A stretch of 17,376 nucleotides of DNA from CAZUVM01 sp964623885 (GTDB lineage Bacteria; Verrucomicrobiota; Verrucomicrobiia; Limisphaerales; UBA8199). Each line of letters opens with the position of its first letter. Position 1 is the first letter of the stretch. Shown here in pieces: positions 1 through 10,100 of the stretch. The DNA is taken from assembly GCA_964623885.1 (NCBI GenBank), contig CAZUVM010000212.1:1-17376 (forward strand). The letters are read 5' to 3'. Under the pieces are notes generated by a model that saw only the letters and a list, made by a program, of their open reading frames with translations, ran no database searches and was not told where the DNA came from. Position numbers and translations under genes: made by a program.

Positions 1-40
1 GAATGGACTGACTTCCCTTGCGAGTGCTAATCTCCATCAC

Positions 41-121
41 CGTTTGGTGAGTGCTGCCTGTGTGTGGTTGAGTGGTTTTTTTCATACAAAACACAGTCTC
101 AACCCGCAGCACCACCAAACG
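41..121. repeat. 81-nt imperfect inverted repeat (long stem-loop)
   Basis: Bases 41-57 pair with 106-121 to give 16 base pairs interrupted only by a bulged A at 50. After an asymmetric internal loop, 66-72 (ggttgag) pairs with 98-104 (ctcaacc), leaving an apical loop that holds a run of seven T. No coding frame is convincing here. It could be a terminator or attenuator of a gene to the left, a small mobile palindromic element, or a structured RNA. The sequence alone does not decide. Confidence 0.55.
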
Positions 122-136
122 CCACCTGAATCGTTC

Positions 137-190
137 CGGCCTCGGGAGAGGGCTGGGGTGAGGGGAGTTTCTTCCTCTCCCTCTCACTTC
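137..190. repeat. GC-rich palindromic repeat, intergenic copy
   Basis: Bases 144-165 (gggagagggctggggtgag and three further G) closely match 9416-9436 inside treY, which carries ggagagggtcggggtgaggg. They also match the reverse complement of 9487-9507. A pyrimidine-rich stretch (171-190) follows. Here the element lies between genes, just upstream of the nuclease, and supports reading the treY copies as a dispersed repeat family rather than ancestral coding sequence. Confidence 0.6.
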
Positions 191-224
191 GGCTCATGAT
201 GTAAACAAGATCTCCCATTTGAAC

Positions 225-1268
225 ATGAAGAAAACCTGGATCATTTTGGCAATTCTGCTCGGACTCCACCTCGCGGCCCACGCCTGGGATTACGAAGGCC
301 ACCGGCTCGTGAACCAGTTGGCGCTCGCCTCGCTGCCCACCAATTTCCCAGCGTTCGTTCATAAGGCGGACGCCGCCGAACGCATTGCGTTCCTCGCCGG
401 CGAACCCGATCGCTGGCGCAACGTCGCCCGCGAAGAGTTGCCGTTGAGCAACTGCACCGGACCCGAGCATTACATCGATCTCGAACAGTTAGCTGATTAC
501 GGCCTCAAACCCGAACTGCTGCCCATCATGCGTGGCGATTTCATTGCGGACCTGGCCATAGTGCGCAAAGCCCATCCGGAAAAGTTCGCGGAATACGACA
601 ACCCGCGGAACGTCGACCACACCCGCGAGCTCGTCGGGCTTTTGCCTTGGGCGATTGCAGAAAATTACGGCAAGCTCAAATCCTGCTGCGCGTACCTACG
701 GGCATTCGAAACGAATGGGACGCCGGTGGAAATCGCTAACGCCCAGGCGAACGTCATCTACGTCATGGGCGTCACGGGCCATTATATTGGCGACGCCGCC
801 CAACCGCTGCACACCACCATCCACCACCACGGCTGGCGCGCCGACAAGGTCCCAAACCCTAACGGCTACACAACCAATTACAGCTTCCATAGCCAGATCG
901 ACGGCTTCCTCCGCCATGGCGGTATTAACGAAAAAAACATGGCAGCTAAACTTCGCCCTGCTCACCTGGTCACCATCAACGGTCGGACCGCGCACCCGGA
1001 AGAAGTCTTCCAGGCCGCCGCACTCTTCATCCTCGACCAGAACAAGCAGGTCGAGCCGCTCTATCAATTGCAAAAGGAAGGCAAACTGCCCAGTGACGGC
1101 CAAAATGGTTCGCCGGAAGGCCGAGCTTTCCTGGAAGGTCAGCTGCTCAAGGCTGCCCAATTCCTCGGAGACATCTGGTATTCCGCTTACGAACAAGCCC
1201 CACCCGACACTTACCTTCAACGCGAGTTGTCCCGTCGCGCGCATCCTGCTGATAACGCGGAAAAGTAA
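225..1268 (+). CDS. Secreted S1/P1-family zinc nuclease
   Basis: Predicted extracytoplasmic phosphodiesterase/nuclease of the S1/P1 family, which uses a three-zinc site to cut single-stranded nucleic acid and 3'-nucleotides. From the ATG at 225 the protein has 347 residues. Residues 1-20 (MKKTWIILAILLGLHLAAHA) are a signal peptide, and cleavage after Ala20 would expose Trp21 as the new N-terminus, as the family requires because that residue binds zinc. All expected ligands are visible: Trp21, His26 (WDYEGH), Asp62 (GEPDRW), His82 (EHYID), His186/Asp190/His196 (GHYIGDAAQPLH) and His222/Asp226 (FHSQID). An in-frame TTG at 219 is a poorer start because it adds two residues before the signal peptide. 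No clear Shine-Dalgarno site is seen. It appears monocistronic, and its substrate is inferred from the family; nutrient or phosphate scavenging is plausible. Confidence 0.9.
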   Translation: MKKTWIILAILLGLHLAAHAWDYEGHRLVNQLALASLPTNFPAFVHKADAAERIAFLAGEPDRWRNVAREELPLSNCTGPEHYIDLEQLADYGLKPELLPIMRGDFIADLAIVRKAHPEKFAEYDNPRNVDHTRELVGLLPWAIAENYGKLKSCCAYLRAFETNGTPVEIANAQANVIYVMGVTGHYIGDAAQPLHTTIHHHGWRADKVPNPNGYTTNYSFHSQIDGFLRHGGINEKNMAAKLRPAHLVTINGRTAHPEEVFQAAALFILDQNKQVEPLYQLQKEGKLPSDGQNGSPEGRAFLEGQLLKAAQFLGDIWYSAYEQAPPDTYLQRELSRRAHPADNAEK

Positions 1269-1443
1269 GCGGCCAGGTTCTAACCAAATCCCTCTTCGAA
1301 TGCAGATTGGCTGACTCAGACCCACCCCCTAACTTCGGGTCCGAGCAAGTCTGCCGCCTTTTAGTTTTACAAAAATGAGAATGGAACGAAACCAGCTTTC
1401 TCATGCCCCAAAATGGAACCGTGTATAGGCATTTTTTGAGACA

Positions 1444-2559
1444 ATGGCTAAACTCGTGGTAGTCTCAGAATCGCAAGCCGGCCTAACCTGCGAGTTGGGC
1501 TGGCGCTGGGTGACAATTGGCCGCGCCCCGGGCAATAACTTGCAGCTCGCCGAGCAGTCGGTTTCAGGCCGGCACTGCGAGGTATTGCTTCGCGATAATG
1601 AACTCCTCGTGCGCGACCTGGGCTCAACCAATGGCACCTTCATCAAAGACACCCCTATCACGGAGGGCTTGTTGGCATTCGGCCAGGTTTTGCGCGTTGG
1701 CGAAATCGAGCTCAGGCTGGTAGCTTCTCCGCCCTCCAACACTCCGACCTCTGACCCTGAGCCCGCTAACCCTTCGCCAACACCGGCGAACGGCCGCCCT
1801 AGAAAGTACCGCTTGCTCCTCGTGGATGACAGCATGGCCTTTCTCGAGACGGCTGGCGAGCTCTTCAACCAACTCTCCGGCGGCGCTTGGGAAATTCAAA
1901 CCGCCTGCGGAGCTGACCAGGCCCTCCACCTGATCAAGGAATCCCAACTCGAACTTGTCGTTCTCGACATCCACATGCCGATGCTCGACGGCTTGCAGTT
2001 GCTCGCCATGCTGAGGCGCCGCCACTCGGAGATTAAGCTTGTGGTATTAACCGCGGTCGCCAATGAAACTCTCCGCGCTCAGTGCCTCGCGGCTGGCGCC
2101 GAACTGTTCCTGGAAAAACCTGTTACGCGCGACGGATTCCACTTTGTTTTCAACGTCCTGAATGATTTGCTCACCTGGCGCCATCCGGAAGGATTCTCCG
2201 GCACGTTGCGGCAGGTCGGCCTGGCGGACATCATCCAAATTGAATGTCTCCGCCGCAGCTCCTGCATTCTCCAAATTCAAACGGCCCAGCCGGAAGGAGA
2301 GATCTACATTGAATCCGGCGCGATCGTCCATGCCATCGCCGGCCAGCTCTCCGGCGAAAAAGCTCTTCACCATCTCCTCTCCCTGGAAGATGGACAGTTC
2401 CATTCGTATCCCTACAACAAACCTGCGCAACGCACCGTTCACGGGTCGTGGGAAATGCTGCTCATGGAATCCGCCCGCATCCGCGACGAAGCTCGTAATG
2501 CCCGAGCCAGTGACCAAACCACGCTGCTCAGGAAACCGCTCCCCGTAACACTTTCTTAA
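1444..2559 (+). CDS. FHA - response regulator receiver - DUF4388 signalling protein
   Basis: A 371-residue cytoplasmic signalling protein with three modules. Residues about 15-94 are a forkhead-associated domain that binds phosphothreonine peptides, with IGR (25-27), SGRH (41-44) and STNG (61-64) at the expected spacing. A Pro/Ser/Thr-rich linker (95-120) follows. Residues about 121-243 are a CheY-like receiver with acidic pair Asp128/Asp129, phospho-acceptor Asp175 (LDIHMP), Thr203 (LTA) and Lys225 (EKP), so it looks functional. Residues about 250-350 resemble the DUF4388/PATAN-like output module (FSGTLRQVGLADIIQ, then GEIYIESGAIVHA). No DNA-binding or enzymatic output domain is present. The protein may join Ser/Thr kinase signalling to two-component signalling. 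The ATG at 1444 has only a weak GAG upstream. No kinase lies beside it in this window. Confidence 0.85.
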   Translation: MAKLVVVSESQAGLTCELGWRWVTIGRAPGNNLQLAEQSVSGRHCEVLLRDNELLVRDLGSTNGTFIKDTPITEGLLAFGQVLRVGEIELRLVASPPSNTPTSDPEPANPSPTPANGRPRKYRLLLVDDSMAFLETAGELFNQLSGGAWEIQTACGADQALHLIKESQLELVVLDIHMPMLDGLQLLAMLRRRHSEIKLVVLTAVANETLRAQCLAAGAELFLEKPVTRDGFHFVFNVLNDLLTWRHPEGFSGTLRQVGLADIIQIECLRRSSCILQIQTAQPEGEIYIESGAIVHAIAGQLSGEKALHHLLSLEDGQFHSYPYNKPAQRTVHGSWEMLLMESARIRDEARNARASDQTTLLRKPLPVTLS

Positions 2560-2694
2560 GCCAAAGCTGCCGATTCTCTGCTAGGCCGGATGCAGACCGG
2601 CGTTGGGCCCGTCGGTACTCCAATTGGTAAGGACTTTGCCTGGCTTTTCTGTTGCGTGGATCTTCAGCATCTCGAAAATCTTCCCAAAATCCTA

Positions 2695-2726
2695 CATTCC
2701 GCACCTTCCCATTCCGCACTCCGCAC
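2695..2726. repeat. Short tandem repeat of cattccgcac in the treZ leader region
   Basis: The decamer cattccgcac occurs at 2695-2704 and 2710-2719, a 15-nt spacing, followed by the partial copy tccgcac at 2720-2726. It lies in the 236-nt gap between the FHA-receiver gene and treZ. From memory this phrase is a common intergenic repeat in verrucomicrobial genomes. No function can be assigned. Confidence 0.5.
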
Positions 2727-2783
2727 TTAAAATCCCCCATTGCCGCGGAGAAACCCTGTATTATTGTTTGAGAGTTTATGGAT

Positions 2784-2791
2784 GGAAGGAG
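2784..2791 (+). promoter_or_regulatory. Shine-Dalgarno site deciding the treZ start
   Basis: GGAAGGAG ends 4 nt before the ATG at 2796. It is the strongest ribosome-binding site seen in the window. The in-frame ATG at 2778 has only a weak GAGAG upstream and would place this purine run inside the coding sequence, so 2796 is preferred. Confidence 0.5.
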
Positions 2792-2795
2792 TGTC

Positions 2796-4718
2796 ATGGC
2801 AGAAGCTGTGTCCAGTGGCAAACAAACGAAGGTTAAACACAAGGTAACCGTCCCCCGTCGACTTCCAATCGGCGCTGAGCTGGTCCCGGGGCAGGGTGTC
2901 CATTTTCGAGTTTGGGCGCCCAAATCGCGGCATGTTTCTGTTCAATTTGCTTCGCCGGATTCATTTAAAGCCGGAAAGTTCCAACAAATCGAATTGGAAC
3001 CGGACGGGCGCGGTTTTTTTGCCGGCCTTGCAGCCGACTGCGAGTGCAGCTGGCACTACAAGTTCAAGCTCGATACCGGAGTCTTTCCCGACCCAGCCTC
3101 ACGTTTCCAGCCGGAGGGACCGCACGGGCCCTCGCAGATCATCGACCCGGGCCAGTTTCACTGGACCGACCCCAAGTGGCGCGGTGTGCAGCGCGCCGGC
3201 CAGGTCATTTACGAACTGCACCTGGGCACATTTACCGAGGAAGGCACCTTGGCTGCCGCGGCGGAACAATTGCCCGAATTGGCGCGTTTGGGAATTACGT
3301 TGATCGAGGTCATGCCCGTTGCCGATTTCCCAGGCCGCTTCGGCTGGGGCTACGACGGAGTGGGTCTATACGCGCCCACACGGCTCTACGGTCTTCCCGA
3401 TGACTTTCGCTCATTCGTCGATCGCGCGCACCAAACAGGACTGGGTGTGATCCTGGACGTGGTCTACAATCATCTCGGCCCGGATGGGAATTACCTGAAA
3501 CAATTCTCGGACGATTACTTCACCGACCGTTACGCCAATGAGTGGGGTGAGGCGATCAATTTTGACGGGAAGAACAGCGGCCCGGTGCGCGAATTTTTTG
3601 TCACTAATGCGGCTTACTGGGTTGAGGAATTCCACCTCGATGGCTTACGGCTCGATGCCACGCAACAGATCTTCGACGTTTCCCCTCAGCACATTTTATC
3701 GGAGCTGACTCAAGCCGCGCGGCGGGCTGCCCGCGGCCGCGGAATCTACGTCGTGGCGGAGAATGAAAGCCAGCATGCCCAACTCGTAAGGCCGCACAAC
3801 CAGGGCGGCTACGGCCTCGACGCCATTTGGAATGATGATTTTCATCACAGCGCCCGGGTGGCGCTGGCCGGACGGCCGGAAGCGTATTTCAGCGATTACA
3901 AGGGGTCCCCGCAGGAATTTATTTCGGCCGCTAAACGCGGTTTTCTGTACCAGGGCCAGTGGTATGCGTGGCAGCGTAAACAACGAGGCACGCCCACCGA
4001 CGGCGTGAGCCCTGAGCAATTCGTGAACAGCCTGCAGAACCACGACCAGGTCGCCAATTCCCTGCATGGCTGGCGCGTCGATCAATTCGCCCGGCCAGGC
4101 GATTACCGCGCCCTCACCGCGCTCCTGCTGCTCGGTCCGGGGACGCCCATGCTTTTCCAGGGCCAGGAATTCGGAGCGTCGGCGCCGTTTCTATTCTTTG
4201 CCGACCACAAACCAGATTTGGCGCGGCTGGTAGCGGGCGGCCGACGCCAATTTCTCAGCCAGTTCCCCAGCGCGGCCGCTACCGGCAGCGAAGCATTTAT
4301 GGCTCCGCCCCACTCGGAAGAAACGTTCCAGCAGTGCAAGCTGAGTTGGCGCGAGCGTGAACTCCATGCCGGAACCTATCAAATGCATTACGACCTCTTG
4401 CGCCTGCGCCGGGAGGATCCGGTTTTCGCAAACCCTCGCAGTGCAGGCATCGATGGTGCGGTGCTGGGAACTACATCGTTTGTGCTGCGCTTTTTTGGCG
4501 AGAACGAAGACGACCGCTTGTTGTTGATCAATTTGGGAGTAGATCGGCAGCTTACGCCAGTTCCCGAACCATTGCTGGCGCCGCCCGCAGGCCGGCAATG
4601 GGCACTGAAATGGTCGAGCGAAAATCCGATTTATGGCGGGAGCGGCATGCCGCTGCTCAAGACCGATGCCAATTGGATCCTCCCAGGACACGCGGCGATC
4701 CTTTTGTCCCCGGCATGA
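2796..4718 (+). CDS. treZ: Malto-oligosyltrehalose trehalohydrolase (TreZ)
   Basis: GH13 enzyme (EC 3.2.1.141) that hydrolyses the alpha-1,4 bond next to the trehalose end of maltooligosyl trehalose, releasing trehalose in the cytoplasm; it is the second step of the TreY/TreZ pathway. From the ATG at 2796 it has 640 residues, a usual family length. An N-terminal beta-sandwich (about 24-95, GVHFRVWAPKSRHVSVQF) precedes the barrel. GH13 signatures are complete: DVVYNH (221-226), GLRLDAT with nucleophile Asp287, VVAENE with acid/base Glu322, and NHDQ with Asp417. The family phrase YELHLGTFTEEGT begins near 139 and PGTPMLFQGQEFG near 448. A C-terminal beta domain ends in GHAAILLSPA. An upstream in-frame ATG at 2778 would add six residues. 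The debranching-enzyme gene follows after 89 nt on the same strand, suggesting co-transcription. The partner treY is on the opposite strand. Confidence 0.95.
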   Translation: MAEAVSSGKQTKVKHKVTVPRRLPIGAELVPGQGVHFRVWAPKSRHVSVQFASPDSFKAGKFQQIELEPDGRGFFAGLAADCECSWHYKFKLDTGVFPDPASRFQPEGPHGPSQIIDPGQFHWTDPKWRGVQRAGQVIYELHLGTFTEEGTLAAAAEQLPELARLGITLIEVMPVADFPGRFGWGYDGVGLYAPTRLYGLPDDFRSFVDRAHQTGLGVILDVVYNHLGPDGNYLKQFSDDYFTDRYANEWGEAINFDGKNSGPVREFFVTNAAYWVEEFHLDGLRLDATQQIFDVSPQHILSELTQAARRAARGRGIYVVAENESQHAQLVRPHNQGGYGLDAIWNDDFHHSARVALAGRPEAYFSDYKGSPQEFISAAKRGFLYQGQWYAWQRKQRGTPTDGVSPEQFVNSLQNHDQVANSLHGWRVDQFARPGDYRALTALLLLGPGTPMLFQGQEFGASAPFLFFADHKPDLARLVAGGRRQFLSQFPSAAATGSEAFMAPPHSEETFQQCKLSWRERELHAGTYQMHYDLLRLRREDPVFANPRSAGIDGAVLGTTSFVLRFFGENEDDRLLLINLGVDRQLTPVPEPLLAPPAGRQWALKWSSENPIYGGSGMPLLKTDANWILPGHAAILLSPA

Positions 4719-4739
4719 CAGCCCGGGCTAAAGGGCTGT
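4718..4739. repeat. Hairpin directly after treZ, possible weak terminator
   Basis: acagccc (4718-4724) pairs with gggctgt (4733-4739) around an 8-nt loop, starting on the last base of the treZ stop codon. No U-run follows, so an intrinsic terminator is doubtful. The 11-mer ccgggctaaag in it (4723-4733) recurs exactly at 13340-13350 in another hairpin near a gene end, which argues for a repeat family or a common 3'-end structure. Confidence 0.4.
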
Positions 4740-4745
4740 TCTCCT

Positions 4746-4776
4746 TTCGTGTATTTAGTGTATTTCGTGGTTTTTA
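4746..4776. repeat. Degenerate TTCGTGTATTT-type repeat
   Basis: The stretch contains ttcgtgtattt (4746-4756), then agtgtatttcgtggttttt (4757-4775), a short T-rich iteration of (c/a)gtgtattt. From memory this pattern is a common intergenic repeat in verrucomicrobial and planctomycete genomes. It lies between treZ and the debranching gene. Confidence 0.4.
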
Positions 4777-4807
4777 CTGAGGTGGGCAGACTTGGAGCTC
4801 CTCATAT

Positions 4808-6868
<2,061 letters not shown>

Positions 6869-6920
6869 AGTCTTCTGTGAGTTGCAATAGTCGAAATTGC
6901 TCGCAGGCTGCGAATGATTT

Positions 6921-6984
6921 AACCGCGAATGCACGCGAATCAAGGGACTCAGGTTCATTAGCCCATTAGCGTTTATTAGCGGTT
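6921..6984. repeat. Dispersed inverted repeat between convergent genes (AACCGCGAAT type)
   Basis: Arm 6921-6940 (aaccgcgaatgcacgcgaat) and the reverse complement of arm 6965-6984 agree at 16 of 20 positions, with a 24-nt spacer. The arm is itself a tandem of (n)cgcgaat. It sits between the 3' ends of the debranching gene and treY, where a two-way terminator would be useful, but there is no clean U-tract on either strand. It resembles a repeat I recall from environmental bacterial genomes. Confidence 0.55.
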
Positions 6985-7019
6985 GAGGGTTTCTCTTTTG
7001 TGTTTTTTCGTGCCTGTTT

Positions 7020-7122
7020 TTCTCTGCGTTTCGCCGCGGCCTTCGTTTTTCTATGCTTCAGTACAATCTCATTTTTATGTCTTCAATTTTTCTGTCTTCT
7101 CTGCGTTTCTCTGCGGTCTTGG
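7020..7122. repeat. Two direct copies of a TTCTCTGCGTTTC repeat
   Basis: 7020-7045 begins ttctctgcgtttcgccgcgg and 7097-7122 begins ttctctgcgtttctctgcgg, a direct duplication 77 nt apart in T-rich DNA. The first copy is intergenic. The second lies inside the 3' end of treY, where its complement encodes RNAEKTEK. A related ggcgcctctgcggttga follows at 7122-7138. Confidence 0.55.
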
Positions 7123-10100
7123 CGCCTCTGCGGTTGAGCTTCGCTCCAGTATTGCCACCGGAAACGACCGCAACACCTCAGCCATCCGCGCACGGTTTTG
7201 ATCGTCGACGCGAACAGTTTCCCCAGTCACTGCGTTGCGAAGTTCACGATCGGCCAGTTCGCTGGGCATCGCGAGCACAGCATCTTGCCAGACATCAGGT
7301 CCCAGCGGTGCCCGCTCAACGCCGGCCGCGAGCCCGACCACCAGCCTCGGCGCTACAGTGATGACGGCCTTGCCATCCAATATCCTGGCGAAGGCGCACG
7401 CATGCTCCTGCTTTGGACCTTCAGCAGAAAGAGGTTGGTAGCTGCCGCGCTCAAACAGCTCCTGGTGACGGCGCCGGCATTCCAGGGCGCGCCAGATGAG
7501 GTAGAGTTTGGCTTCGGGACGAAAGCCAAAACCAGCAGCCGTTTCCGTCGCAAAGGCGTCATTTGCACCGTTGCCACATGCTTCTTTCAACTCATTGAGC
7601 AGCCGCCGGCGCAAACCATAGTCTACCTGCCGGCGGTTATCAGGGTCGACCAGGCTGAAATCCCATAATTCAGTGCCCTGGTAAAAATCGGGCACGCCCG
7701 GCGCCGCGATTTTGATCAGAGTCTGCGAGAGTGAATTAAACTGTCCAAAAAAGGCAACGCGGCGTTGAAACGGCAGGAGCTCATCGATAAACGAATTCGG
7801 CTGCGAGAGCGTTCGTTCTACAAATAATTGAGTTGCTCTCTCATAGGCGGTATTCGGGTCCGTCCAGGACGTGTGAGCCTTGGCTTCCTTAATCGCCTTG
7901 AGCATAAACGCGGCGATACGATTGCACAGCATATTGCGATCGACTGGATCGGCAGGCCATGCGCCGACCAGCGTTTGATACAAAAGATATTCGTCGTTGG
8001 CATCGGGCGCCAATTCTCCGTCCACGGTGCTTTTTTTATCCGCATTGAGCGCGCGCCAGCGCATGACGGCGCGTTCCCATTCATCGGGCAGTTCAGAAAT
8101 TACATTGATGCGAGCGCGAAGGTCCTCACCGCGTTTCGTGTCATGTGTCGCCGTGGCCAACATTGAATGCGGCCAATGTTCCGCTTTGCGAAGATTGTAG
8201 TCGTGAAAAGCATCAAGCCCGGTGCCAAACCGGCCGGGATCGCCGCCGACCTCATTCAGTGAAACCAGCCGGTCATAATTGTAGAAGGCGGTATCTTCCA
8301 GCCCTTTGGCCATTGCCGGCGCAGTCAGTTGCTGGAAACGCATCACGAACTCGCGAACACCGCGCTGCTGGGCTTCATCTTGATCACGCCCGGGCTGAAG
8401 CAAGAGCAGATTTTGGATAAAATCATACACACCGGAACCCGTAGCTGAGCCCATCTTGACAGTACCACCAGATTGCCCTGCGACCTGGGCGGGGACGTCT
8501 CGTCCCTGCGGGCTCGCATTTGAGTACCGTCGGGGACGGGACGTCCCCGCCCCTTGGTCGTTGTGACCAGATGCGCCCTCCGCAGCTTCCGCTGCCGCTT
8601 TGGCCTCGGCAATGGCATGGATGATATGTTGGCGATCCTGGGCGGTTGGCTCAGGAGTTTTTTCGCCGATGTAAGTGCGGTAGACAGGAAACGCAGCCAC
8701 GACTTCGGTTAGCGCATCGCGTGCCGCTTCCAAAGCAAGCTCCCAGCCTGGTTGCAATACCCCGGCAAGACTCTGAAGCCGCCGCGCCAACGCCGTCAAC
8801 TCGCCGGCGAAGGACTTTCGCAGCACCAGCTTTTTGCTTTCATGAACGATTGCTCGAAACGGCTTCGTCGGGCTGTGGCAAAATCGCTCGTATATCTTCT
8901 CCAAAGCAGGTCCTTTCGAGGTATTGACGAACAAGCCATTTAGCTGGATCAGAAAGTCATAACCCGTGGTCCCGGCGACGGGCCAATCCGGCGGCAACTG
9001 TTCATCGCCGGTCAAGATTTTCTCAACCACGATGTAAAAAGCTTGAGAGCCAGGCGCGAAAGAGGCGGCCTTAGCATCTGAGGAGCTCGCTTTTCGGCAG
9101 GCCGCTTGGAGCCGCTCGCAGTACTGTTGCGGGTCCCACAGGCCGTCAGGGTGGTCGATGCGCAAACCTGTGACGAGTCCATCCTTGATCAAGCGCAGCA
9201 GCAGCTCATGGGTGGCGGCAAAGACTTCCGGCAGCTCCATGCGAACGCTCACCAGTTCTGTGATATCAAAAAAACGACGGTAGTTTATTTTTTCGGGCGC
9301 GAGCCGCCAGCAAGCCAGGCGGTAATGTTGCTGCGCCAGCAGGTGCTCGAGCTGGGAGGATGACGCGGCATATTTCTCCGGACTCAGTTCGCTTCCCCCT
9401 CTTACCTTCGGAAGAGGAGAGGGTCGGGGTGAGGGGTCCCTTGTTTCCTGTTCATGGGGCGGAGCCTGTTCCCTTTGGACCTGCCTCCTCACCCCCAACC
9501 CCTCTCCTCCCGAGGAGGAGAGGGTAGTCAGCGGCGCGCGTTCGGGAGGTTCATGGGAAGGAGCGCCGCCTGGCGCCCCCCCTGCCCCACTGATCGGAAA
9601 CCGCCGATCATAATAAGCGATCGCAGGCCCCCACGGTTCCAGAACCAGCTTCAATTTCCCCGACTCGAGCACGTTGCGGTAGTCATCCTCCAAGACCGGC
9701 AGCAGAACTTTTTCCCGAAGCTCAGGGCTCGGGCGGTGCCAGTCGATGTCGAACCAGGAAGCGTAGCGTGAGGATTTGCCTCGCTTAAGGACATCCCGCC
9801 ACCAGGGATTGCAGGCATCGGCCGCCATGTGGTTGGGAACCATGTCGACCAGCAGGCCCATCCCGAGTTCGCGAAGCTGCGCGGCAAAGCTTTGGAAGGC
9901 AGACGCTCCTCCCAGACTGGGATTAATCTCCTCGAAACTGCACACATCATAGCCGTGGGAGCTTTGCGCTCGCGCGCGGAAAATCGGGGAAGCGTAACAG
10001 TCTGAAATGCCTAAATCGCGCAGGTAATCGGTTACTTCCGTCGCTTGTTCAAAGGTGAAATCGTCGTTGAACTGCAACCGATAGGTGGCGAGCGGAACGC

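Noticed and set aside
99..470. A 123-codon minus-strand open frame overlapping the nuclease start
   Set aside because: It is partly the complement of the GC-rich repeat (giving PSPQPSPEAG) and partly antisense to the nuclease signal region. No family resemblance.
2740..2764. Promoter-like TTGCCG and TATTAT before treZ
   Set aside because: The spacer is only 13 nt, too short for a sigma-70-type promoter, and the region is repeat-rich.
9394..9526. CRISPR-like or transposon-end interpretation of the repeats in treY
   Set aside because: Only two copies, inverted to each other and without regular spacers or a transposase. A palindromic interspersed repeat fits better.
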